Origin: Symsagittifera roscoffensis
Taxonomy: Eukaryota; Xenacoelomorpha; Acoela; Convolutidae
NCBI RefSeq assembly: GCF_963678635.1
Contig: NC_087062.1
Coordinates: 50,606,178-50,670,177 of the forward strand
DNA length: 64,000 nt
Reading direction: 5' to 3'
In this document: piece after piece, positions 54,555 to 63,786 of the stretch
Position numbering within the stretch: the first letter of the stretch is position 1
Layout of the letters: every line of letters begins with the position of its first letter
The notes under the pieces: generated by a model
Database searches by the model: none
Seen by the model: only the letters and a program-made list of their open reading frames with translations
Told to the model about the DNA's origin: nothing
Translations under genes and position numbers: made by a program

Positions 54555-54627
54555 GGGGATGTAGCTCAAATGGTAGAGCGCCGGCTTTGAATGCGAGAGG
54601 TACGGGGATCGATGACCCGCATCTCCA
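54555..54627 (+). tRNA. tRNA-Ala body with TGA (Ser) anticodon
   Basis: Acceptor with G3:U70 is intact. The loop is TTTGAAT, so the anticodon is TGA in place of TGC. Anticodon stem CCGGC/GCGAG has two mismatches and the T stem has one (CGGGG/ACCCG). It is probably dead, but would misread UCN as Ala if made. Confidence 0.5.
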
Positions 54628-54994
54628 AAACTAGAGCCACTCATCGAATGGTAATCACTATCTCCAGATAGTCTCTTGCATATCGAAATTCCTAACAAAT
54701 AGATTTTCTGCGAACGAAAAGAAAAAGTTCATAGTTGCTGACTAAGCGAAAAAAAATTCCACGAGATATGATAAACATGGGATGTAGGTCAAATGGTAGA
54801 GCGCCCACTTAGCAAGCCAGAAGTACGGGGAGCAAAACCCCGCATCTCCAAAGTTAAGGACATCGAGAAATTAATTAAATTTCTTCAGAAAACTACTGAA
54901 TATTGAAGTCTTAAACAAGAAATACTTTCCAAGAAAAATTTTAACCTTTTGTTTGCCGACTGAAACAAAAGCTTCCTCGACAGTTATAAATCAT

Positions 54995-55067
54995 GGGGAT
55001 GTAGCTCAAAAGGTAGAGCGCTCGCTTAGCATGCGAGACGATCGGGGATCAATGCACCGCATCTCCA
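54995..55067 (+). tRNA. tRNA-Ala(AGC)-like
   Basis: D loop AAAAGGTA, variable loop ACGAT, one T-stem mismatch (CACCG). Confidence 0.56.
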
Positions 55068-55434
55068 AAACTTGAGTCACTCATTAAATGGTAATCACTA
55101 TCTCCAGATAATCTATTGCTTATTGAAATTCCTAACAAGTAGATTTTCTGCGAACGAAAAGAAAAACTTCATAGTTGCTGACTAAGCGAAAAAAAATTCC
55201 GCGAGATTTGATAAACATGGGATGTAGGTCAAATGGAAGAGCGCCCACTTAGCAAGCCAGAAGTACGAGGAGCAAAACCCCGCATCTCCAAAGTTAAGGA
55301 CATCGAGAAATTAATTAAATTTCTTCAGAAAACTACTGAATATTGAAGTCTTATACAAGAAATACTTTCCAAGAAAAATTTTAACCTCTTGTTTGCCGAC
55401 TGAAACAAAAGCTTCCTCGACAGTTATAAATCAT

Positions 55435-55507
55435 GGGGATGTAGCTCAAATGGTAGAGCGCTCGCTTTGCATGCGAGAGGTACGCGGATCGATTCCCCGC
55501 ATCTCCA
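55435..55507 (+). tRNA. tRNA-Ala(TGC)
   Basis: One T-stem mismatch (CGCGG) and T loop ATCGATT. Otherwise consensus. Confidence 0.66.
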
Positions 55508-55874
55508 AAACAAGAGCCACTCATCAAATGGTAATCACTATCTCCAGATAATCTATTGCATATTGAAATTCCTAACAACTAGATTTTCTGCGAACGAAAA
55601 GAAAAAGTTCATAGTTGCTGACTAAGCGAAAAAAACTTCCGCGAGATTTGATAAACATGGGATGTAGGTCAAATGGTAGAGCGCCCACTTAGCAAGCCAG
55701 AAGTACGGGGAGCAAAACCCCGCATCTCCAAAGTTAAGGACATCGAGCAATTAACTAAATATCTTCAGAAAACTACTGAATATTGAAGTCTCATACAAGA
55801 AATACCTTCCAAGAAAAATTTTAACCTCTTGTTTGCCGACTGAAACAAAAGCTTACTCGACCGTTATAAATCAT

Positions 55875-55948
55875 GGGGATGTAGCTCAAAAGGTAGAGAG
55901 CTCGCTTAGCATGCGAGAGGTTCGGGGAAAAAATACCCCGCATCTCCA
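55875..55948 (+). pseudogene. tRNA-Ala(AGC)-like, A-rich T loop
   Basis: T arm CGGGG/AAAAAATA/CCCCG: the stem is perfect, but the loop is eight bases and lacks the B-box core. 74 nt. Confidence 0.6.
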
Positions 55949-56315
55949 AAACTTGAGTCACTCATCAAATGGTAATCACTATCTCCAGATAATCTATTGC
56001 ATATTGAAAATCCTAACAAGTAGATTTTCTGCGAACGAAAAGAAAAACTACATAGTTGCTGACTAAGCGAAAAAAAATTCCGCGAGATTTGATAAACATG
56101 GGATGTAGGTCAAATGGAAGAGCGCCCACTTATGAAGCCAGAAAAACGGGGAGCAATACCACGCATCTCCAAAGTTAAGGACATCGAGTTCTTAATTAAT
56201 TTTCTTCAGAAAACTACTGAATATTGAAATCTGATACAAGAAATACCTTCCCAGAAAATTTATAACCGCTTGTTTGCCGACTGAAACAAAAGCTTCTTCG
56301 ACAGTTGTAAATTAT

Positions 56316-56389
56316 GGGGATGTAGCTCAAATGGTAGAGCGCTTGCTTAGCATGCGAGAGGTTCGGGGAAAAAATACCCCGCATCTCCA
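56316..56389 (+). pseudogene. tRNA-Ala(AGC)-like, A-rich T loop
   Basis: Same AAAAAATA loop as 55875. Anticodon stem CTTGC/GCGAG with a wobble. Confidence 0.6.
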
Positions 56390-56756
56390 AAACTTGAGTC
56401 ACTCATCAAATGGTAATCACTATCTCCAGATAATCTATTGCATATTGAAATTCCTAACAAGTAGATTTTCTGCGAACGAAAAGAAAAACTACATAGTTGC
56501 TGACTAAGCGAAAAAAAATTCCGCGAGATTTGATAAACATGGTATGTAGGTCAAATGGAAGAGCGCCCACTTATCAAGCCAGAAAAACGGGGAGCAATAC
56601 CACGCATCTCCAAAGTTAAGGACATCAAGTTCTTAATTAATTTTCTTCAGAAAACTACTGAATATTGAAATCTTATACAAGAAATACCTTCCCAGAAAAT
56701 TTATAACCTCTTGTTTGCCGACTGAAACAAAAGCTTCTTCGACAGTTGTAAATTAT

Positions 56757-56829
56757 GGGGATGTAGCTCAAATGGTAGAGCGCTCGCTTTGCATGCGAGA
56801 GGTACGGGGATCGATGCCCCGCATCTCCA
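56757..56829 (+). tRNA. tRNA-Ala(TGC), intact consensus copy
   Basis: 73 nt identical to 42115. All stems paired, with both internal promoter boxes. Confidence 0.87.
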
Positions 56830-57198
56830 AAACTAGAGTCACTCATCAAATTGTAATCACTATCTCCAGATAATCTATTGCATATTGAAAATCCTAAGAA
56901 GTAAATTTTCTGCGAACGAAAAGAAAAAATTCATAGTTGCTGGCTAAGCGAAAAAAAATTCCGCGAGATTTGATAAACATGGGATGTAGGTCAAATGGTA
57001 GAGCGCCTACTTAGCAAGCCAGAAGTACGGGGGAGCAATACCCCGCATCTCCGAAGTTAAAGACATCGAACAATTAATTAACTTTCTTCAGAAAACTACT
57101 GAATATTGAAGTCTTATACAAGAAATACCTTTCAAGAAAAATTTTAAGCCTCTTGTTTGCCGACTGAAACAAAAGCTTCCTCGACAGTTATAAATCAT

Positions 57199-57271
57199 TG
57201 GGATGTAGCTCAAATGGTAGAGAGCTCGCTTAGCATTCTAGAGGTACGGGGATCAATGCCCCGCATCTCCA
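57199..57271 (+). pseudogene. tRNA-Ala(AGC)-like
   Basis: TGGGATG start, GAGA, anticodon 3' strand TCTAG. Confidence 0.58.
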
Positions 57272-57625
57272 AAACTTGAGTCACTCATCAAATGGTAATC
57301 TCTATCTCCAGATAATCTATTGCATATTGATAGGTTTTCTGCGAACGAAAAGAAAAACTTCATAGTTGCTGACTAAGCGAAAAAAAATTCCGCGAGATTT
57401 GATAAAAATGGGATGTAGGTCAAATGGAAGAGCGCCCACTTATCAAGCCAGAAGTACGGGGAGCAATACCCCGCATCTCCAAAGTTAAGGACATCGAGTT
57501 TTTAATTAATTTTCTTCAGAAAACTACTGAATATTGAAATCTTATACAAGAAATACCTTCCCAGAAAATTTATAACCTCTTGTTTGCCGACTGAAACAAA
57601 AGCTTCCTCGACAGTTGTAAATTAT

Positions 57626-57698
57626 GGGGATGTAGCTCAAATGGTAGAGCGCTCGCTTTGCATGCGAGAAGTACGGGGATCGATGCCCCGCATCTCCA
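57626..57698 (+). tRNA. tRNA-Ala(TGC), intact
   Basis: All stems paired. It differs from the consensus only in the variable loop (AAGTA). Confidence 0.82.
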
Positions 57699-58067
57699 AA
57701 ACCAGAGTCCCTCATCAAATTGTAATCACTATCTCCAGATAATCTATTGCATATTGAAATTCCTAAGAAGTAAATTTTCTGCGAACGAAAAGAAAAAGTT
57801 CATAGTTGCTGGCTAAGCGAAAAAAAAATTCCGCGAGATTTGATAAACATGGGATGTAGGTCAAATGGTAGAGCGCCTACTTAGCAAGCCAGAAGTACGG
57901 GGGAGCAATACCCCGCATCTCCGAAGTTAAAGACATCGAACAATTAATTAACTTTCTTCAGAAAACTACTGAATACTGAAGTCTTATACAAGAAATACCT
58001 TTCAAGAAAAATTTTAGCCTCTTGTTTGCCAACTGAAACAAAAGCTTCCTCGACAGTTATAAATCAT

Positions 58068-58140
58068 TGGGATGTCGCTCAAATGGTAGAGCGCTCGCTT
58101 AGCATGCGAGAGGTACGGGGATCAATGCCCCGCATCTCCA
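58068..58140 (+). tRNA. tRNA-Ala(AGC)
   Basis: Anticodon and T arms perfect. T1 is unpaired and A9 is C (GTCGCTC). Confidence 0.6.
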
Positions 58141-58495
58141 AAACTTGAGTCACTCATCAAATGGTAATCTCTATCTCCAGATAATCTATTGCATATTGAT
58201 AGATTTTCTGCGAACGAAAAGAAAAACTTCATACTTGCTGACTAAGCGAAAAAAAATTCCGCGAGATTTGATAAAAAATGGGATGTAGGTCAAATGGAAG
58301 AGCGCCCACTTATCAAGCCAGAAGTACGTGGAACAATACCCCGCATCTCCAAAGTTAAGGTCATCGAGTTTTTAATTAACTTTCTTCGGAAAACTACTGA
58401 ATATTGAAATCTTATACAAGAAATACCTTCCCAGAAAATTTATAACCTCTTGTTTGCCGACTGAAACAAAAGCTTCCTCGACAGTTTTAAATCAT

Positions 58496-58568
58496 GGAGA
58501 TGTAGCTCAAATGGTAGAGCGCTCGCTTAGCATGCGAGAGGTACGGGGATCAATGCCCCGCATCTCCA
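58496..58568 (+). tRNA. tRNA-Ala(AGC) with A3:U70
   Basis: Every stem is fully Watson-Crick, but the acceptor is GGAGATG/CATCTCC. The G3:U70 identity pair has become A3-U70. T loop ATCAATG. Confidence 0.66.
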
Positions 58569-58936
58569 AAACTTGAGTCACTCATCAAATGGTAATCACT
58601 ATCTCCAGATAATCTATTGCATATTGAAATTCCTAACAAGAAGATTTTCTGCGAACGAAAAGAAAAACTTCATAGTTGCTGACTAAGCGAAAAAAAATTC
58701 CGCGAGATTTGATAAACATGGGATGTATGTCAAATGGTAGAGCGCCTACTTAGCAAGCCAGAAGTACGGGGGAGCAATACCCCGCATCTCCGAAGTTAAA
58801 GACATCGAACAATTAATTAACTTTCTTCAGAAAACTACTGAATATTGAAGTCTTATACAAAAAATACCTTTCAAGAAAAATTTTAGCCTCTTGTTTGCCG
58901 ACTGAAACAAAAGCTTCCTCGACAGTTATAAATCAT

Positions 58937-59009
58937 TGGGATGTAGCTCAAATGGTAGAGAGCTCGCTTAGCATTCTAGAGGTACGGGGATCAATGCCCC
59001 GCATCTCCA
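58937..59009 (+). pseudogene. tRNA-Ala(AGC)-like, copy of 57199
   Basis: Shares the TCTAG anticodon strand and GAGA. Confidence 0.58.
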
Positions 59010-59374
59010 AAACTTGAGTCACTCATCAAATGTAATCTCTATCTCCAGATAATCTGTTGCATATTGAAATTCCTAACAAGTAGATTTTCTGCGAACGAAA
59101 AGAAAACTTCATAGTTGCTGACTAAGCGAAAAAAAATTCCGCGAGATTTGAAAAACTTGGGATGTAGTTCAAATGGTAGAGCGCCCACTTATCAAGCCAG
59201 AAGTACGGGGAGCAATAACCCGCATCTCCAAAGTTAAGGACATCGAGTTTTTAATTAATTTTCTTCAGAAAACTACTGAATATTGAAATCTTATACAAGA
59301 AATACCTTCCCAGAAAATTTATAACCTCTTGTTTGCCGACTGAAATAAAAGCTTCCTCGACAGTTCTAAACTAT

Positions 59375-59447
59375 GGGGATGTAGCTCAAATGGTAGAGCG
59401 CTCGCTTTGCATGCGAGAGGTACGGGGATCGATGCCCCGCATCTCCA
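59375..59447 (+). tRNA. tRNA-Ala(TGC), intact consensus copy
   Basis: Third 73 nt copy identical to 42115 and 56757. Confidence 0.87.
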
Positions 59448-59811
59448 AAACTAGAGCCATTCATCAAATGGTAATCACTTTCTGCAGATAATCTATGGCA
59501 TATTGAAATTCCTAACAAGTAGATTTTCTGCGAACGAAAAAAACTTCATAGTTGCTGACTAAGCGAAAAAAAATTCCGCGAGATTTGAAAACCATGGGAT
59601 GTAGGTCAAATGGTAGAGCGCCCACTTATCAAGCCAGAAGTACGGGGAGCAATAACCCGCATCTCCAAAGTTAAGGACATCGAGTTTTCAATTAATTTTC
59701 TTCAGAAAACTACTGAATATTGAAATCTTATACAAGAAATACCTTCCCAGAAATTTTATAACCTCTTGTTTGCCGACTGAAACAAAAGCTTCCTCGACAG
59801 TTCTAAATTAT

Positions 59812-59884
59812 GGGGATGTAGCTCAAATAGTAGAGCTCTCGCTTTGCATGCGAGAGGTACGGGGATCGATGCCCCGCATCTCCA
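59812..59884 (+). tRNA. tRNA-Ala(TGC)
   Basis: All stems paired. G18 lost (AAATAGTA), and base 26 is T. Confidence 0.7.
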
Positions 59885-60251
59885 AAACTAGAGCCACTCA
59901 TAAAATGGTAATCACTATCTGCAGATAATCTATTGCATATTGAAATTCCTAACAAGTAGATTTTCTGCGAACGAAAAAAAAACTTCATAGTTGCTGACTA
60001 AGCGAAAAAAAATTCCGCGAGATTTGAAAATCATGGCATGTAGGTCAAATGGTAGAGCGCCCACTTATCAAGCCAGAAGTACGGGGAGCAATACCCCGCA
60101 TCTCCAAAGTTAAGGAAATCGAGTTTTTAATTAATTTTCTTCAGAAAACTACTGAATATTGAAATCTTATACAAGAAATACCTTCCCAGAAAATTTACAA
60201 CCTCTTGTTTGCCGACTGAAAAAAAAAGCTTCCTCGACAGTTCTAAACTAT

Positions 60252-60324
60252 GGGGACGTAGATCAAATGGTAGAGCGCTCGCTTTGCATGCGAGAGGTAC
60301 GGGGATCGATGCCCCGCATCTCCA
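60252..60324 (+). pseudogene. tRNA-Ala(TGC)-like
   Basis: GGGGACG acceptor and TAGATC A box add two mismatches. Confidence 0.6.
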
Positions 60325-60689
60325 AAACTAGAGCCACTCACCAAATGGTAATCACTATCTGCAGATAATCTATTGCATATTGAAATTCCTAAAAAGTAGA
60401 TTTTCTGCGAACGAAAAAAAAACTTCATAGTTGCTGACTAAGGGAAAAAAATTCCGCGAGATTTGATAAACATGGAATGTAGGTCAAATGGTAGAGCGCC
60501 TTCTTAGCAAGCCAGAAGTACGGGGAGCAATACCCCGCATCTCCAAAGTTAAGGACATCGAGCAATTATTTAACTTTCTTCAGAAAACTACTGAATACTG
60601 AGGTCTTATACAAAAAATCCCCTCCAAGAAAAATTTTAACCTCTTGTTTGCCGACTGAAACAAAAGCTTCCTCGACAGTTATAAAACAT

Positions 60690-60762
60690 GGGGAGGTAGC
60701 ACAAATGGTAGAGCGCTCGCTCAGCATGCGAGAGGTACGGGGATTAATGCCCCGCATCTCCA
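60690..60762 (+). pseudogene. tRNA-Ala(AGC)-like with C33
   Basis: Loop TCAGCAT: the invariant T33 is C. Acceptor GGGGAGG and A box TAGCACAAATGG are also altered. Confidence 0.6.
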
Positions 60763-60912
60763 AATCTAGAGTCACTCATTAACTGGTAAACACTATCTCC
60801 AGATAATCTTTTGCATATTGAAATTCCTAACGAGTAGATTTTCTGCGAACGAAAAGAAAAACTTCATAGTTGCTGACTAAGCGAAAAAAAATTCCGCGAG
60901 ATTTGCTAAACA

Positions 60913-60985
60913 TGGGATGTAGGTCAAATGGTAGAGTGCTCGCTATGTATTCGAGAGGTACGGGGATCGATGCCCGGCATCTCCA
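60913..60985 (+). pseudogene. B/A chimera with TGT (Thr) anticodon
   Basis: B-type 5' half (TGGGATGTAGGTC), A-type 3' half. Loop TATGTAT gives TGT. Stem CTCGC/TCGAG pairs at four of five positions. T stem CGGGG/CCCGG has a mismatch. Confidence 0.58.
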
Positions 60986-61109
60986 AAACTAGAGCCACTC
61001 ATCAAATGGTAATCACTATCTGCAGATAATCCCAAGTTTCTGCGAACGAAAAGAAAAACTTCATAATTGCTGACTAAGCGAAAAAAAATTCCGCGAGATT
61101 TGATAAACA

Positions 61110-61182
61110 TGGGATGTAGGTCAAATGGTAGAGTGCTCGCTATGTATTCGAGAGGTACGGGGATCGACGCCCGGCATCTCCA
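61110..61182 (+). pseudogene. B/A chimera with TGT anticodon, copy 2
   Basis: As 60913, with T loop ATCGACG. Confidence 0.58.
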
Positions 61183-61523
61183 AAACTAGAGCCACTCATC
61201 AAATGGTTATCACTATCTGCAGATAATCCCAATTTTCTGCGAACGAAAAGAAAAACTTCATAATTGCTGACTAAGCGAAAAAAAATTCCGCGAGATTTGA
61301 TAAACATGGGATGTAGGTCAAATGGTAGAGCGCCTACTTAGCAAGCCAGAAGTACGGGGAGCAATACCCCGCATCTCCGAAGTTAAGGTCATCGAGCAAT
61401 TAATTAACTTTCTTCAGAGCACTACTGAATATTGAAATCTTATACAAGAAATACCTTCCCTGAAAACTTATAACCTTTTGTTTGCCGACTGAAACAAAAG
61501 CTTCCTCGACAGTTATAAATTAT

Positions 61524-61596
61524 GGGGATGTAGCTCAAATAGTAGAGCGCTCGCTGAGCATGCGAGAGGTACGGGGATCAATGCCCCGCATCTCCA
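61524..61596 (+). tRNA. tRNA-Ala(AGC)
   Basis: All stems paired. Loop TGAGCAT has G33 in place of T33. G18 lost. Confidence 0.62.
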
Positions 61597-61958
61597 AATC
61601 TAGAGTCACTCACCAAATGGGAATCATTATCTCCAGATAATCTATTGCATATTGAAATTCCTAACAAGTAGATTTTCTGCGAACGAAAAAAAAACTTCAT
61701 AGCGACTATGCGAAAAAAAAATCCGCGAGATTTGATAAACATGGGATGTAGGTCAAATGGTAGAGCGCCCACTTATCAAGCCAGAAGTACGGGGAGCAAT
61801 ACCCCGCATCTCCAAAGTTAAGGACATCGAGTTTTTAATTAACTTTCTTCAGAGCACTACTGAATATTGAAATCTTATACAAGAAATACCTTCCCTGAAA
61901 ACTTATAACCTTTTGTTTGCCGACTGAAACAAAAGCTTCCTCGACAGTTATAAATTAT

Positions 61959-62031
61959 GGGGATGTAGCTCAAATAGTAGAGCGCTCGCTGAGCATGCGA
62001 GAGGTACGGGGATCAATGCCCCGCATCTCCA
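61959..62031 (+). tRNA. tRNA-Ala(AGC), copy of 61524
   Basis: Identical body, including the G33 loop. Confidence 0.62.
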
Positions 62032-62393
62032 AATCTAGAGTCACTCACCAAATGGGAATCATTATCTCCAGATAATCTATTGCATATTGAAATTCCTAAC
62101 AAGTAGATTTTCTGCGAACGAAAAAAAAACTTCATAGCGACTATGCGAAAAAAAATTCCGCGAGATTTGATAAACATGGGATGTAGGTCAAATGGTAGAG
62201 CGCCTACTTAGCAAGCCAGAAGTACGGGGAGCAATACCCCGCATCTCCGAAGTTAAGGTCATCGAGCAATTAATTAACTTTCTTCAGAAAACTACTGAAT
62301 ATTGAAGTTTTATACAAGAAATACCTTCCAAGAAAAATTTTAACCTCTTGTTTGCCGACTGAAACAAAAGCTTCCTCGACAGTTATAAATTAT

Positions 62394-62466
62394 GGGGATG
62401 TAGCTCAAATATTAGAGCTCTCGCTTTGCATGCGAGAGGTACGGGGATCGATGCCCCGCATCTCCA
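62394..62466 (+). tRNA. tRNA-Ala(TGC)
   Basis: All stems paired. D loop AAATATTA lacks both G18 and G19, so the D-T loop contact would be lost. Confidence 0.6.
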
Positions 62467-62833
62467 AAGGTAGAGCCACTCATCAAATGGTAATCACTAT
62501 CTCCAGAGAATCTATTGCATATTGAAATTCCTAACAAGTAGATTTTCTGCGAACGAAAAGAAAAACTTCTTAGTTGCTGACTAATCCAAAAAAAATTTCG
62601 CGAGAATTGATAAACATGCGATGTAGGTCAAATGGTAGAGCGCCTACTTAGCAAGGCAGAAGTACGGGGAGCAATACTCCGCATCTCCGAAGTTAAGGAC
62701 AACGAGCAATTAATTAACCTTCTTCAGAAAACTACTGAATATTGAAGTCTTATACTAGAAATACCTTCCAAGAAAAATTTTAACCTCTTGTTTGCCGACT
62801 GAAACAAAAGCTTCCTCGACAGGTATAAATCAT

Positions 62834-62906
62834 GTGGATGTAGCTCAACTGGTAGAGCGCTCGCTTAGCATGCGAGAGGTACGGGGATCAATGCCCCGCA
62901 TCTTCA
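62834..62906 (+). tRNA. tRNA-Ala(AGC)
   Basis: One T2-T71 mismatch (GTGGATG/CATCTTC). The D loop AACTGGTA keeps G18-G19, and G3:U70 is kept. Confidence 0.63.
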
Positions 62907-63273
62907 CATCTAGAGTCACTCATCAAATGGTAATCACTATCTCCAGATGATCTATTGCATATTGAAATTCCTAACAAGTAGATTTTCTGCGAACGAAAAG
63001 AAAAACTTCATAGTTGCTGACTAAGCGAAAAATAATTCCGCGAGATTTGAAAGCCATGGGATGAAGGTCAAATGGTAGAGCGCCCACTTATCAAGCCAGA
63101 AGTACGGGAAGCAATACCCCGCATCTCCAAAGTTAAGGACATCGAGTTCTTAATTAATTTTCTTCAGAAAACTACTGAATATTGAAATTTTGTACAAGAA
63201 ATACCTTCCCAGAAAATTTATAACCTCTTGTTTGCCGACTGAAATAAAAGCTTCCTCGACAGTTCTAAACTAC

Positions 63274-63346
63274 GGAGATGTAGCTCAAATGGTAGAGCGC
63301 TCGCTTGGCATGCGAGAGGTACGGGGATCGATGACCCGCATCTTCA
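63274..63346 (+). tRNA. tRNA-Ala body with GGC anticodon
   Basis: Anticodon arm CTCGC/TTGGCAT/GCGAG is perfect with GGC. Acceptor GGAGATG/CATCTTC gives A3-U70 and a G2-U71 wobble. One T-stem mismatch (CGGGG/ACCCG). Confidence 0.58.
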
Positions 63347-63713
63347 AAACTAGAGCCACTCACCAAATGGTAATCACTATCTGCAGATAATCTATTGCAT
63401 ATTGAAATTCCTAACAAGTAGATTTTCTGCGAACGAAAAGAAAAACTTCATAGTTGCTGACTAAGCGAAAAAAAATTCCGCGAGATTTGATAAACATGGG
63501 ATGTAGCTCAAATGGTAGAGCGCCTACTTAGCAAGCCAGAAGTACGGAGAGCAATACCCCGCATCTCCGAAGTTAAGGTCATCGAGAAATTAATTAACTT
63601 TCTTCAGAAAACTACTGAATATTGAAGTTTTATACAAGAAATACCTTCCAAGAAAAATTTTAACCTCTTGTTTGCCGACTGAAACAAAAGCTTCCTCGAC
63701 AGTTATAAATTAT

Positions 63714-63786
63714 GGGGATGTAGCTCAAATATTAGAGCTCTCGCTTTGCATGCGAGAGGTACGGGGATCGATGCCCCGCATCTCCA
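63714..63786 (+). tRNA. tRNA-Ala(TGC), copy of 62394
   Basis: Same AAATATTA D loop, all stems paired. Confidence 0.6.

Larger units (their letters stand above)
52112..56612 (+). pseudogene. B-type tRNA-Ala pseudogenes, group 5 (10 units)
   Basis: Units at 52112-52184, 52768-52840, 53208-53280, 53901-53972, 54338-54410, 54778-54850, 55218-55290, 55658-55730, 56099-56171, 56540-56612. Triplets are AGC, except ATC (53901, 54338, 56540) and ATG (56099). 55218, 56099 and 56540 carry GGAAGAGC in the D arm. Confidence 0.72.
56980..59157 (+). repeat. 870 bp higher-order repeat, about 2.5 copies
   Basis: B units with an extra G in the T stem (starts 56980, 57850, 58719) recur at 870 and 869 bp. Their partner A units at 57199 and 58937 share the same GCATTCTAG anticodon-stem damage. 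The middle copy (58068) has an intact stem. Confidence 0.8.
60913..61306 (+). repeat. 197 bp tandem pair of chimeric Ala units
   Basis: Two copies of a shortened unit in which a B-type 5' half is joined to an A-type 3' half. The spacer is cut down: after GCAGATAATCCCAA it jumps directly to TTTCTGCGAACG, losing the ATTGCATATTGAAA segment. Confidence 0.85.
61418..62160 (+). repeat. 435 bp duplicated dimer
   Basis: A near-identical dimer with AGC A units at 61524 and 61959. Both copies share GCACTACTGAA, CCTGAAAACTTATAACC and the shortened CATAGCGACTATGCG spacer. Confidence 0.8.

Noticed and set aside
31501..63390. Many reading frames giving peptides such as GDVAQMVERSLCMREVRG
   Set aside because: They are translations through tRNA-Ala bodies. 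Related tRNA-derived peptides are common false proteins in databases. They have no start context, conserved length or codon bias, and they run equally on both strands.
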